A DNA stretch of 64,000 nucleotides from an uncultured Roseburia sp. GTDB taxonomy: Bacteria; Bacillota; Clostridia; Lachnospirales; Lachnospiraceae. The DNA lies in contig CAMUGE010000005.1 of the NCBI GenBank assembly GCA_947088345.1, positions 36,538-100,537 on the forward strand, read 5' to 3'. Every line of letters starts with the position of its first letter. Position 1 is the stretch's first letter. Made by a program: the position numbers and the translations under genes. The notes below the pieces were generated by a model that had not been told where the DNA came from, ran no database searches, and worked only from the letters and a program-made list of their open reading frames with translations. Below, one piece after another: positions 18,135 to 26,119 of the stretch.

Positions 18135-18653
18135 ATGCGCGAACATTTATTAAGAAATAAATTCAGATATCCGATTAGTGCAGCTGCCGTTTTATTGCTG
18201 ATATTGTTTGACCAGTTGACAAAAGACGCCGCCAAACAGTATCTCAAAATACAGGGACCGCTTGTGCTGTGGGAGGGTGTCTTTGAATTACGTTATCTGG
18301 AAAACAGGGGGGCAGCATTTGGCATTTTGCAGAATCAGCGATTTTTATTTTTGATTCTGACGGTTTTTCTGTTATTTGGTATACTTTATGTGTATTGTTG
18401 TCGTATTCCTTCCGAAAAACGCTATCGTGCGCTGGATGTGATTGCAGTCTTATTTTTTGCAGGCGCTGTCGGAAATTTTATAGATCGGTTGGTACAAAAT
18501 TATGTCATTGATTTTTTCTATTTCAGCCTGATCGATTTTCCTATTTTTAATATGGCTGATATCTATGTTGTTGCAGCTTCCAGTTTGCTGATTGTTCTCG
18601 GACTTTTTTATTATAAGGACAAAGATTTTGAGAGGATTCTTGGAAAAAGATGA
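18135..18653 (+). CDS. lspA: Lipoprotein signal peptidase
   Basis: A 172-residue membrane aspartyl protease cleaving prolipoproteins at the lipobox cysteine. Four hydrophobic segments are visible, with the catalytic aspartates in GNFIDRLV and FNMADIY, plus the conserved LENRGAAFG loop. One likely substrate is the lipoprotein carboxypeptidase at 11226. AGGGGG precedes the start, and the gene overlaps the next one by 4 bp (ATGA). Confidence 0.96.
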   Translation: MREHLLRNKFRYPISAAAVLLLILFDQLTKDAAKQYLKIQGPLVLWEGVFELRYLENRGAAFGILQNQRFLFLILTVFLLFGILYVYCCRIPSEKRYRALDVIAVLFFAGAVGNFIDRLVQNYVIDFFYFSLIDFPIFNMADIYVVAASSLLIVLGLFYYKDKDFERILGKR

Positions 18654-19573
18654 AAACAGAAACTTTTGAAGCGAATCCCGAACATGAGGGAGAACGCCTC
18701 GACAAATATTTATGTACGATTTATCAGGACAGCACGCCCGCCAAATCACGCTCTTTTTTTCAAAAACTGATGAGAGAGGGCGGGGTTACAGTCAATGGGG
18801 TACAACAGAAAGCGAATTACCGGATGAGGGAATCCGATTTGATAACAGTTGCGATACCGGATGCGGAACCTGCGCTTACCCTGCCGGAAAATATACCGCT
18901 TGATATTCTGTATGAGGACGACGATCTTCTTGTTGTCAACAAACCGAAAGGCATGGTCGTACATCCCTCGGCAGGTCATGCAGGCGGAACACTGGTCAAT
19001 GCAGTGCTGTATCACTGCAGCGGATCTCTTTCCGGCATCAATGGGGAGATCAGACCGGGAATTGTACACCGTATTGATATGGATACGACAGGTTCGCTGA
19101 TTGTATGCAAGAATGATGAGAGTCATTTGTACATTGCACAGCAGATTAAAGAACATACGGTAAAACGTATTTATCATGGCATTGTAAACGGCGTGCTTAA
19201 GGAGGAGCAGGGAACAGTTCATGCCCCGATCGGACGACATCCAACCGAGCGCAAAAAAATGGCGGTCAATGAAAAAAACGGAAGGGATGCGATTACTCAT
19301 TATCGCGTACTGGAACGATTTGCTCAATATACTTATGTAGAATTTAAACTTGAAACGGGACGGACACATCAGATTCGAGTGCATATGCAGTCGATTGGGC
19401 ATCCTCTATTAGGAGACTCCCTTTATTCCGGGATAAAGAACCGTATGAAACTGCAGGGGCAGACGCTGCATGCTATGACAATCGGGTTTATTCATCCAAA
19501 ATCAAAAGAATATATAGAGGTGACAGCTCCGTTGCCCGACTATTTCATTGATATATTAAATAATTTGCGCTAA
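18650..19573 (+). CDS. RluD-family 23S rRNA pseudouridine synthase
   Basis: A 307-residue protein with an N-terminal S4 domain (about residues 13-75) and a RluA/RluD catalytic domain. The catalytic aspartate is in HRIDMDTTGSLI (family HRLDxDTSG), with GRTHQIRVHM downstream. It modifies uridines in large-subunit rRNA. Coupled to lspA by an ATGA overlap, a conserved lspA-rluD arrangement in Firmicutes. The exact target nucleotide cannot be read from the sequence. Confidence 0.93.
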   Translation: MKTETFEANPEHEGERLDKYLCTIYQDSTPAKSRSFFQKLMREGGVTVNGVQQKANYRMRESDLITVAIPDAEPALTLPENIPLDILYEDDDLLVVNKPKGMVVHPSAGHAGGTLVNAVLYHCSGSLSGINGEIRPGIVHRIDMDTTGSLIVCKNDESHLYIAQQIKEHTVKRIYHGIVNGVLKEEQGTVHAPIGRHPTERKKMAVNEKNGRDAITHYRVLERFAQYTYVEFKLETGRTHQIRVHMQSIGHPLLGDSLYSGIKNRMKLQGQTLHAMTIGFIHPKSKEYIEVTAPLPDYFIDILNNLR

Positions 19574-19658
19574 TTTTCAAAATATTCTTTTGGTTTTTCA
19601 ACAAATATATTATAATATGACTAAGCAGAAAAATATCTGACAGAATGGAGGAAAAGGT

Positions 19659-20291
19659 ATGGGTAATAAAATATATACAATAGGACGGGAATACGGCAGC
19701 GGTGGAAAAGAAGTCGGCGAGAAGCTGGCCCAAAAGCTTGGGATTAAATTATATGACAAAGAGCTTTTGCAACAAGCTGCGAAAAACAGCGGATTTTGCG
19801 AGGAGATTTTTGAAAATCATGATGAAAAACCGACGAGCAGCTTTTTATATTCCCTTGTGATGGACACTTATTCGGTTGGAAGCTATGCGACAGCGCCGTT
19901 TCTTGATATGCCGTTAAATCACAAAGTATTTCTGGCACAGTTTGACGCCATCAAAAAAATAGCGTCAGAGGAATCCTGTGTAATTGTAGGACGCTGTGCT
20001 GATTATGCGTTAGCCGACAATCCGGATTGTATGAATATCTTTATTCGCTCTAATTTGGATAAGCGTATCCAGCGCATTATAAAACGCAGCAATCTGACTG
20101 CAAACAAGGCAAAGGATCGCATCTTAAAAACGGATAAACAGCGTGCAAGTTATTACAATTATTATTCCAGCAAAAAATGGGGCGATTCCAACAGCTATCA
20201 TCTGATTTTAGATTCCGGTATGATTGGAATTGACGGATGTGTGGAAATGATTATTAAATTCAGGGAATTGATGGATGCGCATAAAAACTAA
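19659..20291 (+). CDS. Cytidylate kinase-like family protein
   Basis: A 210-residue P-loop protein starting with IGREYGSGGKEVGEKLAQKLG, a variant nucleotide-binding loop typical of the cytidylate kinase-like family, and with ESCVIVGRCADYAL and an R-rich lid-like region near residues 125-165. It lacks the normal Cmk context, so the nucleotide substrate is unassigned. GGAGG precedes the ATG; a TATAAT at 19611-19616 is a probable -10, but the -35 is weak. A terminator follows at 20432. Confidence 0.85.
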   Translation: MGNKIYTIGREYGSGGKEVGEKLAQKLGIKLYDKELLQQAAKNSGFCEEIFENHDEKPTSSFLYSLVMDTYSVGSYATAPFLDMPLNHKVFLAQFDAIKKIASEESCVIVGRCADYALADNPDCMNIFIRSNLDKRIQRIIKRSNLTANKAKDRILKTDKQRASYYNYYSSKKWGDSNSYHLILDSGMIGIDGCVEMIIKFRELMDAHKN

Positions 20292-20312
20292 ATTATGTAA
20301 AAATATAAAAAA

Positions 20313-20358
20313 TGTGCCTCCTGGCGCAAATGTGCGCCAGGATGCACACTTGCGCCAG
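20313..20358. repeat. Near-perfect palindrome with an extra half-site
   Basis: CCTGGCGCA (20320-20328) and TGCGCCAGG (20333-20341) form a 9-bp inverted repeat around a 4-nt loop; TGTGC and GCACA extend it on both sides after a mismatched pair. A third TGCGCCAG follows at 20351-20358. There is no T tract, so it is not a typical terminator. It lies between the cytidylate kinase-like gene and its terminator. Confidence 0.75.
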
Positions 20359-20431
20359 AGCACGGTTGCGATTCGGGTATTTTCCTTTTGCGAGCGTGCG
20401 TATCCACACAGAGGATTTCTATAATAAGATG

Positions 20432-20459
20432 AAAAATGCCGCAAATGCGGCATTTTTTT
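20432..20459 (+). terminator. Intrinsic terminator
   Basis: An 11-bp stem AAAAATGCCGC (20432-20442) with GCGGCATTTTT (20447-20457), 4-nt loop and T run. It probably ends the cytidylate kinase-like transcript, and may also stop dtd transcription from the other strand. The rest of the 325-bp gap contains the palindrome above and no convincing gene. Confidence 0.85.
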
Positions 20460-20616
20460 ATGTGCAACTCACTTCTTTATGCGTAAATGTATGTTGCGTC
20501 CGTATGGTGAGAGTGATTGGAGTAATTGTGATATCTGCGCAACTATTCGCGAAACAACAGTTTAACGAAAAAACAATTGATTTTTTTCCCATTATATGGT
20601 ATCTTATACCTATAAG

Positions 20617-21105
20617 CTATCTTTTATTTGTCGAATGCCCATTACACGAATTATTTGGGCAGATCGCATCGGAATCCAGTATAATTGTAAACGGCCCATC
20701 ATTTAACAGTGATATTTTCATGTCGGCTCCAAAGATTCCGCTTTCTACTACAGAGATTTGTTTTTTGCAGCTGCTGATAATATAATGATATAGTTTCTTT
20801 GCCGGTTCGGGTTTTGCAGCGGCTGTAAACGACGGACGGTTTCCTTTGCGGCAATCGGCATAAAGAGTAAATTGTGAAATAAGCAATAATTCACCTGCAA
20901 CGTCGTTTAAGGAAAGGTTTGTCTTTCCTGCACTGTCTTCAAATATGCGCAGGCCAAGCAGCTTTTTTATCATTTTGTCAGCGATTTCTGTAGTGTCTGA
21001 TTCTGTGATACCAATAAATACAAGAAATCCTTTCCGGATGCTTCCGGTTGTGATCTCGTCCACGGTACATGATGCATGAGCGACGCGCTGGATTACAAAT
21101 TTCAT
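20617..21105 (-). CDS. dtd: D-aminoacyl-tRNA deacylase
   Basis: A 162-residue protein that hydrolyses D-aminoacyl-tRNAs and so keeps D-amino acids out of protein. Motifs: [13 protein letters not shown] start, [11 protein letters not shown] with the conserved SQFTL, and [11 protein letters not shown] with the Gly-Pro substrate-selecting motif. It is about 12 residues longer than usual at the C-terminus. AAAGGAAT precedes the ATG. Its leader, between the promoter at 21262 and the start, contains a perfect 12-bp inverted repeat. Confidence 0.94.
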   Translation of the reverse strand: MKFVIQRVAHASCTVDEITTGSIRKGFLVFIGITESDTTEIADKMIKKLLGLRIFEDSAGKTNLSLNDVAGELLLISQFTLYADCRKGNRPSFTAAAKPEPAKKLYHYIISSCKKQISVVESGIFGADMKISLLNDGPFTIILDSDAICPNNSCNGHSTNKR

Positions 21106-21261
21106 TGATCTGATTCCTTTCTATAAAGAATATACTCAATTGACAAGAATACACGCGCTCATGGCAGAGAAAGTAATTGTGTCGTTATCGCTGCGTTCTT
21201 TCTGCGTACGCTCTGTATGTCATTCATGTGTGCCTTTGTCAATTGAGGGTAAGATTTTATT

Positions 21262-21290
21262 ATTATATCATGTGCATTTTGCTCATGCAA
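21262..21290 (-). promoter_or_regulatory. Sigma-A-type promoter for dtd
   Basis: On the minus strand TTGCAT (21290-21285) and TATAAT (21267-21262) have a 17-bp spacer. This gives a leader of about 150 nt before dtd. Confidence 0.6.
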
Positions 21291-21329
21291 GTCATTTGGA
21301 CAAGTTTGATTTTATGGTTGGAGGTATGT

Positions 21330-22067
21330 ATGGAACTACAGCGATTGCTCAGCTATACAAGAAAAGCGGTTGATGATTATCAGTTAATCGAAGAAGGGGA
21401 CCGCATTGCCGTTGGTATTTCCGGCGGCAAGGACTCTCTCACACTTTTATATGCATTAAAAAATTTACAGCGTTTTTATCCGAAAAATTTTTCACTGGCT
21501 GCCGTAACTGTCAGTCTGGGTTTCGAGGGGCTGGATTTTTTTGCGATTCAAGATCTGTGCGACAAATTTGAAATTCCATATCATCTTGTAACGACAGAGA
21601 TTGGAAATATTATTTTCCACGAACGAAAAGAAGCGTCTCCCTGTTCTCTCTGTGCCAAAATGAGAAAAGGCGCATTGAATGAAGCCGTATTGGAGATGGG
21701 TTGCAATAAGGTTGCGTATGCGCATCACCGGGATGATATCATTGAAACGATGCTGCTCTCGCTGATTTATGAAGGCCGTTTTCACTCCTTTTCACCAAAA
21801 ACATATTTGGACAGGACACGCCTTACGGTAATCCGTCCTATGATGTATGTGCAGGAATCTGAAGTAATTGGATTTATGCACAAATATCATCTTCCGGTTG
21901 TAAAAAATCCATGTCCTGCAGACGGATATACAAAACGTGAATATGCAAAAGCGCTGCTTTCTCAGATTAATCGTGAAAATCCGGATGCAAAAAAACGAAT
22001 GTTTCATGCCATTTTAAACGGAAATATTCCGGGATGGCCGAAAAAAACAGAAACTTTGTCCAGATGA
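21330..22067 (+). CDS. TtcA-like tRNA 2-thiolation (PP-loop ATPase) protein
   Basis: A 245-residue N-type ATP pyrophosphatase with the PP-loop SGGKDS near residue 32 and a CSLC pair about residue 108, followed by AHHRDDIIETMLLSLIYEGR. A second cysteine context, KNPCPADG, lies near the end. TtcA-type enzymes activate a tRNA cytidine for sulfur insertion with an Fe-S cluster; the length is short for classic TtcA, so I give no gene symbol. The frame is open far upstream, but GGAGG at 21320 selects ATG 21330. The stop is followed at once by a hairpin/mini-ORF repeat leading into the recombinase. Confidence 0.85.
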   Translation: MELQRLLSYTRKAVDDYQLIEEGDRIAVGISGGKDSLTLLYALKNLQRFYPKNFSLAAVTVSLGFEGLDFFAIQDLCDKFEIPYHLVTTEIGNIIFHERKEASPCSLCAKMRKGALNEAVLEMGCNKVAYAHHRDDIIETMLLSLIYEGRFHSFSPKTYLDRTRLTVIRPMMYVQESEVIGFMHKYHLPVVKNPCPADGYTKREYAKALLSQINRENPDAKKRMFHAILNGNIPGWPKKTETLSR

Positions 22068-22070
22068 ATC

Positions 22071-22109
22071 GTGCGTCGCAGCGAAGCTGCGACATGGAGG
22101 TTAATGTGA
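22071..22109 (+). repeat. Hairpin plus mini-ORF module before the recombinase
   Basis: Immediately after the TtcA-like stop there is an 8-bp stem (GTCGCAGC at 22075-22082, GCTGCGAC at 22086-22093, 3-nt loop), then ATGGAGG and the GTG start. A 12-codon mini-ORF from GTG 22071 ends AATWRLM with its TGA overlapping the recombinase GTG at 22106. The hairpin geometry, SD and peptide end match the repeats at 26885 and 28865. Confidence 0.75.
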
Positions 22110-23155
22110 AAGAAAAAGCATATTATGAAAATGTAAACAAGAAAAATGAACTGCGTTTAAGAAAATTATTAGGTGAACTGCCTTCCTTTTGCAGGCAATA
22201 TTTTATTGCAATGGAAGCGACGACATCTTCACGTACCAGAATTGCCTATGCTTATGATATCGGCTGTTTTTTTGACTATCTGCACACCGTAAATCCGGTC
22301 TGTCAAAAAATGGATGTGACCGACTTTCCGATTACGCTTTTAGAGCAGATTACGCCGATGGATATTGAAGAATATCTCTCCTATCTGAAATATTATGAGA
22401 AGAATGGAAAGGAACATACAAACGACGAGCGCGGGTTAAAGAGAAAGCTCTCTTCTCTCCGTTCTTTTTACCATTATTATTATAAGCATGAGCTGATTCA
22501 AAATGACCCTTCCGTGAAAGTTGATATTCCGAAAATACATGACAAAACGATTGTGCGACTGGATGTGGATGAAGTAGCTGATCTATTAGATGAAGTAGAA
22601 TCCGGAGAGAGTCTGACCGCACATCAGCAGAAGTATCATGAAAAGACAAAAGTAAGGGATCTTGCAATGCTCACCTTAATGCTTGGAACCGGGATTCGTG
22701 TCTCGGAGTGTGTCGGACTTGACCTGAATGATGTGGATTTTCGAAATAACGGGATTAAAGTACACCGCAAAGGCGGCGCAGAGGTGGTTGTTTACTTTGG
22801 AGACGAAGTGCGTGATGCACTGACGGAATACATGATCGAACGTCAGAAAATTACAGCACATGACGGAAGTATCAACGCCCTCTTTCTGTCGATGCAAAAC
22901 AAACGCATCAGTGTACGTTCCGTGGAAAATATAGTGAAAAAATATTCCTCGCTTGTGACCAGTTTAAAGCATATTACACCGCATAAATTAAGGAGCACCT
23001 ACGGTACATCCCTCTATCGGGAGACAGGCGACATTTATCTGGTGGCAAGTGTGCTTGGACATAAAGATGTCAATACAACCCGAAAACATTATGCGGCGCT
23101 GGAAGACGATAAACGCCGCAGCGCCGCCAAATATGTGAAATTAAGGGAGCCCTGA
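22106..23155 (+). CDS. Tyrosine recombinase (XerC/XerD-like)
   Basis: A 349-residue site-specific recombinase. The N-terminal SAM-like core-binding domain covers about residues 15-125 and the catalytic domain the rest: Arg in GTGIRVSE, Lys in HRKGG, HKLR for His-x-x-Arg, LGHKD and the nucleophile in KHYA. There is no phage or integron context, and the size is larger than XerC/D (about 300). The GTG at 22106 follows GGAGG by 5 nt; ATG 22094 would overlap the hairpin. It may be the chromosome-dimer resolvase or a relative. Confidence 0.85.
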   Translation: MKEKAYYENVNKKNELRLRKLLGELPSFCRQYFIAMEATTSSRTRIAYAYDIGCFFDYLHTVNPVCQKMDVTDFPITLLEQITPMDIEEYLSYLKYYEKNGKEHTNDERGLKRKLSSLRSFYHYYYKHELIQNDPSVKVDIPKIHDKTIVRLDVDEVADLLDEVESGESLTAHQQKYHEKTKVRDLAMLTLMLGTGIRVSECVGLDLNDVDFRNNGIKVHRKGGAEVVVYFGDEVRDALTEYMIERQKITAHDGSINALFLSMQNKRISVRSVENIVKKYSSLVTSLKHITPHKLRSTYGTSLYRETGDIYLVASVLGHKDVNTTRKHYAALEDDKRRSAAKYVKLREP

Positions 23156-23192
23156 CATGAGATCACGCACTCTCCTGCTTCTGTTTGAAAGG

Positions 23193-23915
23193 TCAGGCAA
23201 GATGCAGATCTTCTATTTTCTCCCGAATACGATCTCTGACAAGCGCAGCGATCTCCTGTGTCTTCAGAGATCCGTATTCCTCAAAAAATACCGGTTTTAG
23301 ATAGTGAACCTGCGTTGTGACAGGGCCGAGGCAAAAGATGCTGTTAAAAACCTTATAGGAATCTACCAATGCTACCGGTACAATCGGCGCCTTGCTCTTT
23401 AAGGCAATCTTAAAGCTGCCTGCTTTAAAATCGCAGACACGGTTTCTGTTGTTAAAATCATAGCCTCCTTCCGGAAACAGAATATAGCGTTTTCCGTTTT
23501 TTACTTCTTCTGCCACTTCATTGATGATGGAAAGCGCCTGGCGCACATCCTTTTTGTCAAGACGCTTCCCGCCGAGCAGGTCTATAAATTCCTTGACCAA
23601 AATGGTATTGGATTTCGCTTTATCCATAACAAGAGAACATGGAGAATGATGGGTGTGTATAATACCAAGCGCATCATACTTTCCCTGATGATTTGGATAC
23701 ATCATATAACCGCCCTCTTTTGGTAAATTTTCCGTTCCAAATGCTTTGGTTCGGATCCCGCCGGACAGTTTCATCAGATTGATCACGTGCTGCGCAAGCA
23801 GATAACGATCCTGATCGGAATACCGTTCCGGATGGTCTGCCTCTCTGCGCATCTTTGGCAAAATATAAGGTGCACGGAACAAATTCATAAGAATGACATA
23901 AATAAACTTCAACAT
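23193..23915 (-). CDS. 1-acyl-sn-glycerol-3-phosphate acyltransferase (PlsC-like)
   Basis: A 240-residue membrane-associated acyltransferase with NHQGKYD as the catalytic H(X)4D motif, FPEGGYDFNNR as the phosphate-binding block, and an N-terminal hydrophobic segment. It probably makes phosphatidic acid for phospholipids. ATG 23915 follows GGAAGA with good spacing and gives the family N-terminus; the upstream in-frame ATG at 23966 lacks a site. The gene is convergent with the recombinase; no terminator is visible in the 37-bp gap. Confidence 0.88.
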   Translation of the reverse strand: MLKFIYVILMNLFRAPYILPKMRREADHPERYSDQDRYLLAQHVINLMKLSGGIRTKAFGTENLPKEGGYMMYPNHQGKYDALGIIHTHHSPCSLVMDKAKSNTILVKEFIDLLGGKRLDKKDVRQALSIINEVAEEVKNGKRYILFPEGGYDFNNRNRVCDFKAGSFKIALKSKAPIVPVALVDSYKVFNSIFCLGPVTTQVHYLKPVFFEEYGSLKTQEIAALVRDRIREKIEDLHLA

Positions 23916-24043
23916 AATAATCTTCCATTCTGAAGTAAAATAATTTGCACACTGCTGGAAAAACATCTGTTCAAAATGCAGTTCCCGTAATTCTTAAAAA
24001 ATAACAAACAAATTCTAAATATACTGTTAATTCTTACTTCATT

Positions 24044-24072
24044 ATTATATATGCCAGCGGCAAAAATAACAA
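24044..24072 (-). promoter_or_regulatory. Sigma-A-type promoter for plsC
   Basis: On the minus strand TTGTTA (24072-24067) and TATAAT (24049-24044) with a 17-bp spacer. It lies about 130 bp before the chosen plsC start; the leader holds a LexA-box-like GAACAGATGTTT at 23972-23961. Confidence 0.7.
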
Positions 24073-24139
24073 CTGGAAATTGTTGAATATTATAAATTTA
24101 AATCCTCTGCCCGAACCATATTCTCACGGAATGCGCAGT

Positions 24140-24616
24140 TTATGGCATTCCTGACCCGTAAATAGTAATATCCTTTGCCATACATAATGATTCTGGCATA
24201 TTCACATACGGGCCATAATTAGGAATTACTTTAAAACCTGATTTCTTATATACAGCACAGGATTCGGCCAATAACTCCCCTGTTTCAAGAATCATTCTTT
24301 TATATCCCAGTTCCGCAGCCCATTCTGTCAGAAGGAAGACGAGTTTGCTTCCAATCCCCCGCCCCTGATATTCGGTATGCACAAATACTCTCTTTAATTC
24401 GGCAGTTACATCGTTATACTCTCTTATCGCGCCCCCGCCAACCGCTTTATCATCTTCATAAACAACAATTGCGTGCTGTATTTCGTCAAGCCGGTTGAAT
24501 TGCTTATATTTCTCTCTTTTTATCTTTTTCCCGACACGTCTGTCCAATTCCAGATCAAGAAGTCTGCAATTTTCGATAAAATCTTTATTCTTACCGTCTG
24601 TTCTGTTAAAATCCAT
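24140..24616 (-). CDS. GNAT family N-acetyltransferase
   Basis: A 158-residue protein with the acetyl-CoA-binding motif YQGRGIGSKL about two thirds in, preceded by the beta-strand AELKRVFVH and followed by CAVYKKSGFK. The acceptor substrate is unknown. ATG 24616 is chosen because GAGGAGAGG lies 8 nt before it; the frame is open to 24700, but that stretch holds the promoter. It is monocistronic by position. Confidence 0.88.
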   Translation of the reverse strand: MDFNRTDGKNKDFIENCRLLDLELDRRVGKKIKREKYKQFNRLDEIQHAIVVYEDDKAVGGGAIREYNDVTAELKRVFVHTEYQGRGIGSKLVFLLTEWAAELGYKRMILETGELLAESCAVYKKSGFKVIPNYGPYVNMPESLCMAKDITIYGSGMP

Positions 24617-24671
24617 TGAAGTTACCTCTCCTCTCATATTTTGAAATGTTTTGGTGTAATGGTTCTTTATC

Positions 24672-24700
24672 ATTGTATATGAGAGCAGACTATATTTCAA
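24672..24700 (-). promoter_or_regulatory. Sigma-A-type promoter for the GNAT gene
   Basis: On the minus strand TTGAAA (24700-24695) and TACAAT (24677-24672), 17-bp spacer, supporting the short start of the acetyltransferase. Confidence 0.65.
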
Positions 24701-24734
24701 TTACTTTCGGGCCTGTCCGGGCAATAACGCTCTC

Positions 24735-25121
24735 TCAATAATACTGATCCGAATAATACGGTATTGTGATATACTGTCCATAGCGGATCTGATCATCGGT
24801 GAGACGATTGATTTCACGTACCTCTCTGATGTATGCATTAAGATCGGTATAGTCGTCCGTGATGTAAGTTCTGGCAATCTTCCAGAGAGAATCTCCTTTC
24901 TCCACCTGAATTGTCGTATAATATTTATAGGAATGAGCCTCTGCCGCTTTTGTATTCATGCGTTCCGACAAAAAGATACGAAAAGCGATCAGAAAAAAGA
25001 CGGCCAGAATAATGAAACAGATTAGAAATTTTTTCTGAATTTTTGCCGGTGTTCCGCTTTTTTTATCAGCTGCACCAATTCTTACAAAAAGTTTTCCCAA
25101 ATAAAGAAATCCGCCTGTCAT
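24735..25121 (-). CDS. YneA-like LysM membrane protein (putative SOS division inhibitor)
   Basis: A 128-residue protein with one membrane helix (about residues 30-50) and a C-terminal LysM domain (about 70-122, VEKGDSLWKIARTY to YGQYITIPY) for peptidoglycan binding. It is divergent from lexA and its promoter carries LexA-type palindromes, the same arrangement as Bacillus yneA-lexA. YneA blocks division during DNA damage, so this function is inferred from domain plus context, not from strong sequence identity. GGAGG precedes ATG 25121. Confidence 0.8.
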   Translation of the reverse strand: MTGGFLYLGKLFVRIGAADKKSGTPAKIQKKFLICFIILAVFFLIAFRIFLSERMNTKAAEAHSYKYYTTIQVEKGDSLWKIARTYITDDYTDLNAYIREVREINRLTDDQIRYGQYITIPYYSDQYY

Positions 25122-25228
25122 AGTAATCCTCCGTTCTTACGCAACCCGTAAATTTGAGTGTAAATGCAAATTCGCTTTGAAAATATTTTTGATAAGATTT
25201 CTCTGCAACAGGTACAGACATTCGTTTT

Positions 25229-25319
25229 GAACAGATGTTCCCTCCTGATAAAAACAGAATACCATCCAAACGCATGTTTGTCAATAATATTTTCGAACAA
25301 ATTTTCGGAATATATGTTT
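25229..25319. promoter_or_regulatory. LexA-binding boxes in the yneA-lexA intergenic region
   Basis: GAACAGATGTTC (25229-25240) matches the Gram-positive SOS consensus GAAC-N4-GTTC exactly. Weaker palindromes follow: CAAACGCATGTTTG (25267-25280), CGAACAAATTTTCG (25294-25307) and GAATATATGTTT (25308-25319). The second lies inside the yneA-like promoter and the last abuts the lexA -35, so LexA should repress both genes. Confidence 0.8.
25256..25284 (-). promoter_or_regulatory. Promoter of the yneA-like gene
   Basis: On the minus strand TTGACA (25284-25279) and TATTCT (25261-25256), 17-bp spacer, with a LexA-type palindrome across the -35/spacer and the strongest box just downstream of the -10. 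Confidence 0.75.
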
Positions 25320-25346
25320 GATTTTTAGAATCAGTTGTGTTATACT
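25318..25346 (+). promoter_or_regulatory. lexA promoter
   Basis: TTGATT (25318-25323) and TATACT (25341-25346) with a 17-bp spacer, 31 bp before the lexA start. LexA-type palindromes directly upstream indicate autoregulation. Confidence 0.75.
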
Positions 25347-25377
25347 GAAAAAAAGTCAAAATCGGGAGGTATTGTAT

Positions 25378-25995
25378 ATGTCACAAGGGAAACTGAGCGA
25401 GAAACAGCGCGAGATTTTAGAATATATCAAAAAGGAAATTCTAAACAAAGGCTATCCGCCCGCTGTCAGAGAGATCTGCGAGGCAGTCGGCTTAAAATCC
25501 ACATCTTCTGTACATGCTCATCTTGAGACTCTGGAGAAAAACGGTTATATCCGCAAAGATCCGACAAAACCCCGCGCCATAGAAGTCATTGACGATACAT
25601 TTAACTTAACGCGACGAGAAATGGTCAACGTTCCTGTGATCGGCCGCGTAGCTGCAGGAGAGCCGCTCCTTGCCGTTGAAAACGTAGAAAATTATTTTCC
25701 CATTCCGGTAGAAATGATGCCGAATGCAGAAGCTTTCATGTTAAATGTTAAGGGGGAAAGCATGATAAACGCCGGCATTTTAGACGGCGATCAGATTCTT
25801 GTCCAAAAGCAGTCCGATGCGCAAAACGGCGATATTGTGGTCGCGCTTGTAGAGGATTCTGCAACGGTAAAAACATTTTATAAAGAAGACGGCTATTATC
25901 GCCTGCAGCCGGAAAATGATACCATGGACCCGATTATCGTAGAAAATTGTGAAATACTTGGTAAGGTATTTGGCGTATTTCGTTTTTTTCATTGA
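25378..25995 (+). CDS. lexA: LexA repressor
   Basis: A 205-residue SOS repressor. The N-terminal winged helix (residues 1-65, with [23 protein letters not shown] as the recognition region) is followed by the self-cleavage domain: Ala-Gly scissile bond in GRVAAGEP, Ser in GESMINAGI and Lys in ATVKTF. RecA filaments trigger cleavage. GGGAGG precedes ATG 25378. It likely represses itself and the divergent LysM gene. Confidence 0.97.
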   Translation: MSQGKLSEKQREILEYIKKEILNKGYPPAVREICEAVGLKSTSSVHAHLETLEKNGYIRKDPTKPRAIEVIDDTFNLTRREMVNVPVIGRVAAGEPLLAVENVENYFPIPVEMMPNAEAFMLNVKGESMINAGILDGDQILVQKQSDAQNGDIVVALVEDSATVKTFYKEDGYYRLQPENDTMDPIIVENCEILGKVFGVFRFFH

Positions 25996-26014
25996 AAAGA
26001 AAAAGATTATAAGA

Positions 26015-26065
26015 AAAAACAAAGCCAAAAGACTTGCATGCAGCAAAACTTTTGACTTTGTTTTT
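26015..26065. terminator. Terminator after lexA
   Basis: AAAAACAAAG-C-CAAAAG (26015-26031) pairs with CTTTTG-A-CTTTGTTTTT (26049-26065) with a single mismatch and a 17-nt loop. The A and T tracts make it usable for lexA and for the convergent gene ending at 26120. Confidence 0.7.
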
Positions 26066-26119
26066 CTGTGTGTTGTTTATTCTGCGGCGGCTTTCCTGGA
26101 GCAGCTGTCAGAAACACAT

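Noticed and set aside
20312-20785. 157-codon + strand ORF after the cytidylate kinase-like gene
   Set aside because: It crosses the palindrome and a terminator and runs antisense into dtd; no ribosome site and low-complexity Cys/Arg start.
22106-23155. Phage or integrative element integrase
   Set aside because: No attachment repeats, tRNA or mobile genes are nearby; a chromosomal Xer-like role is simpler.
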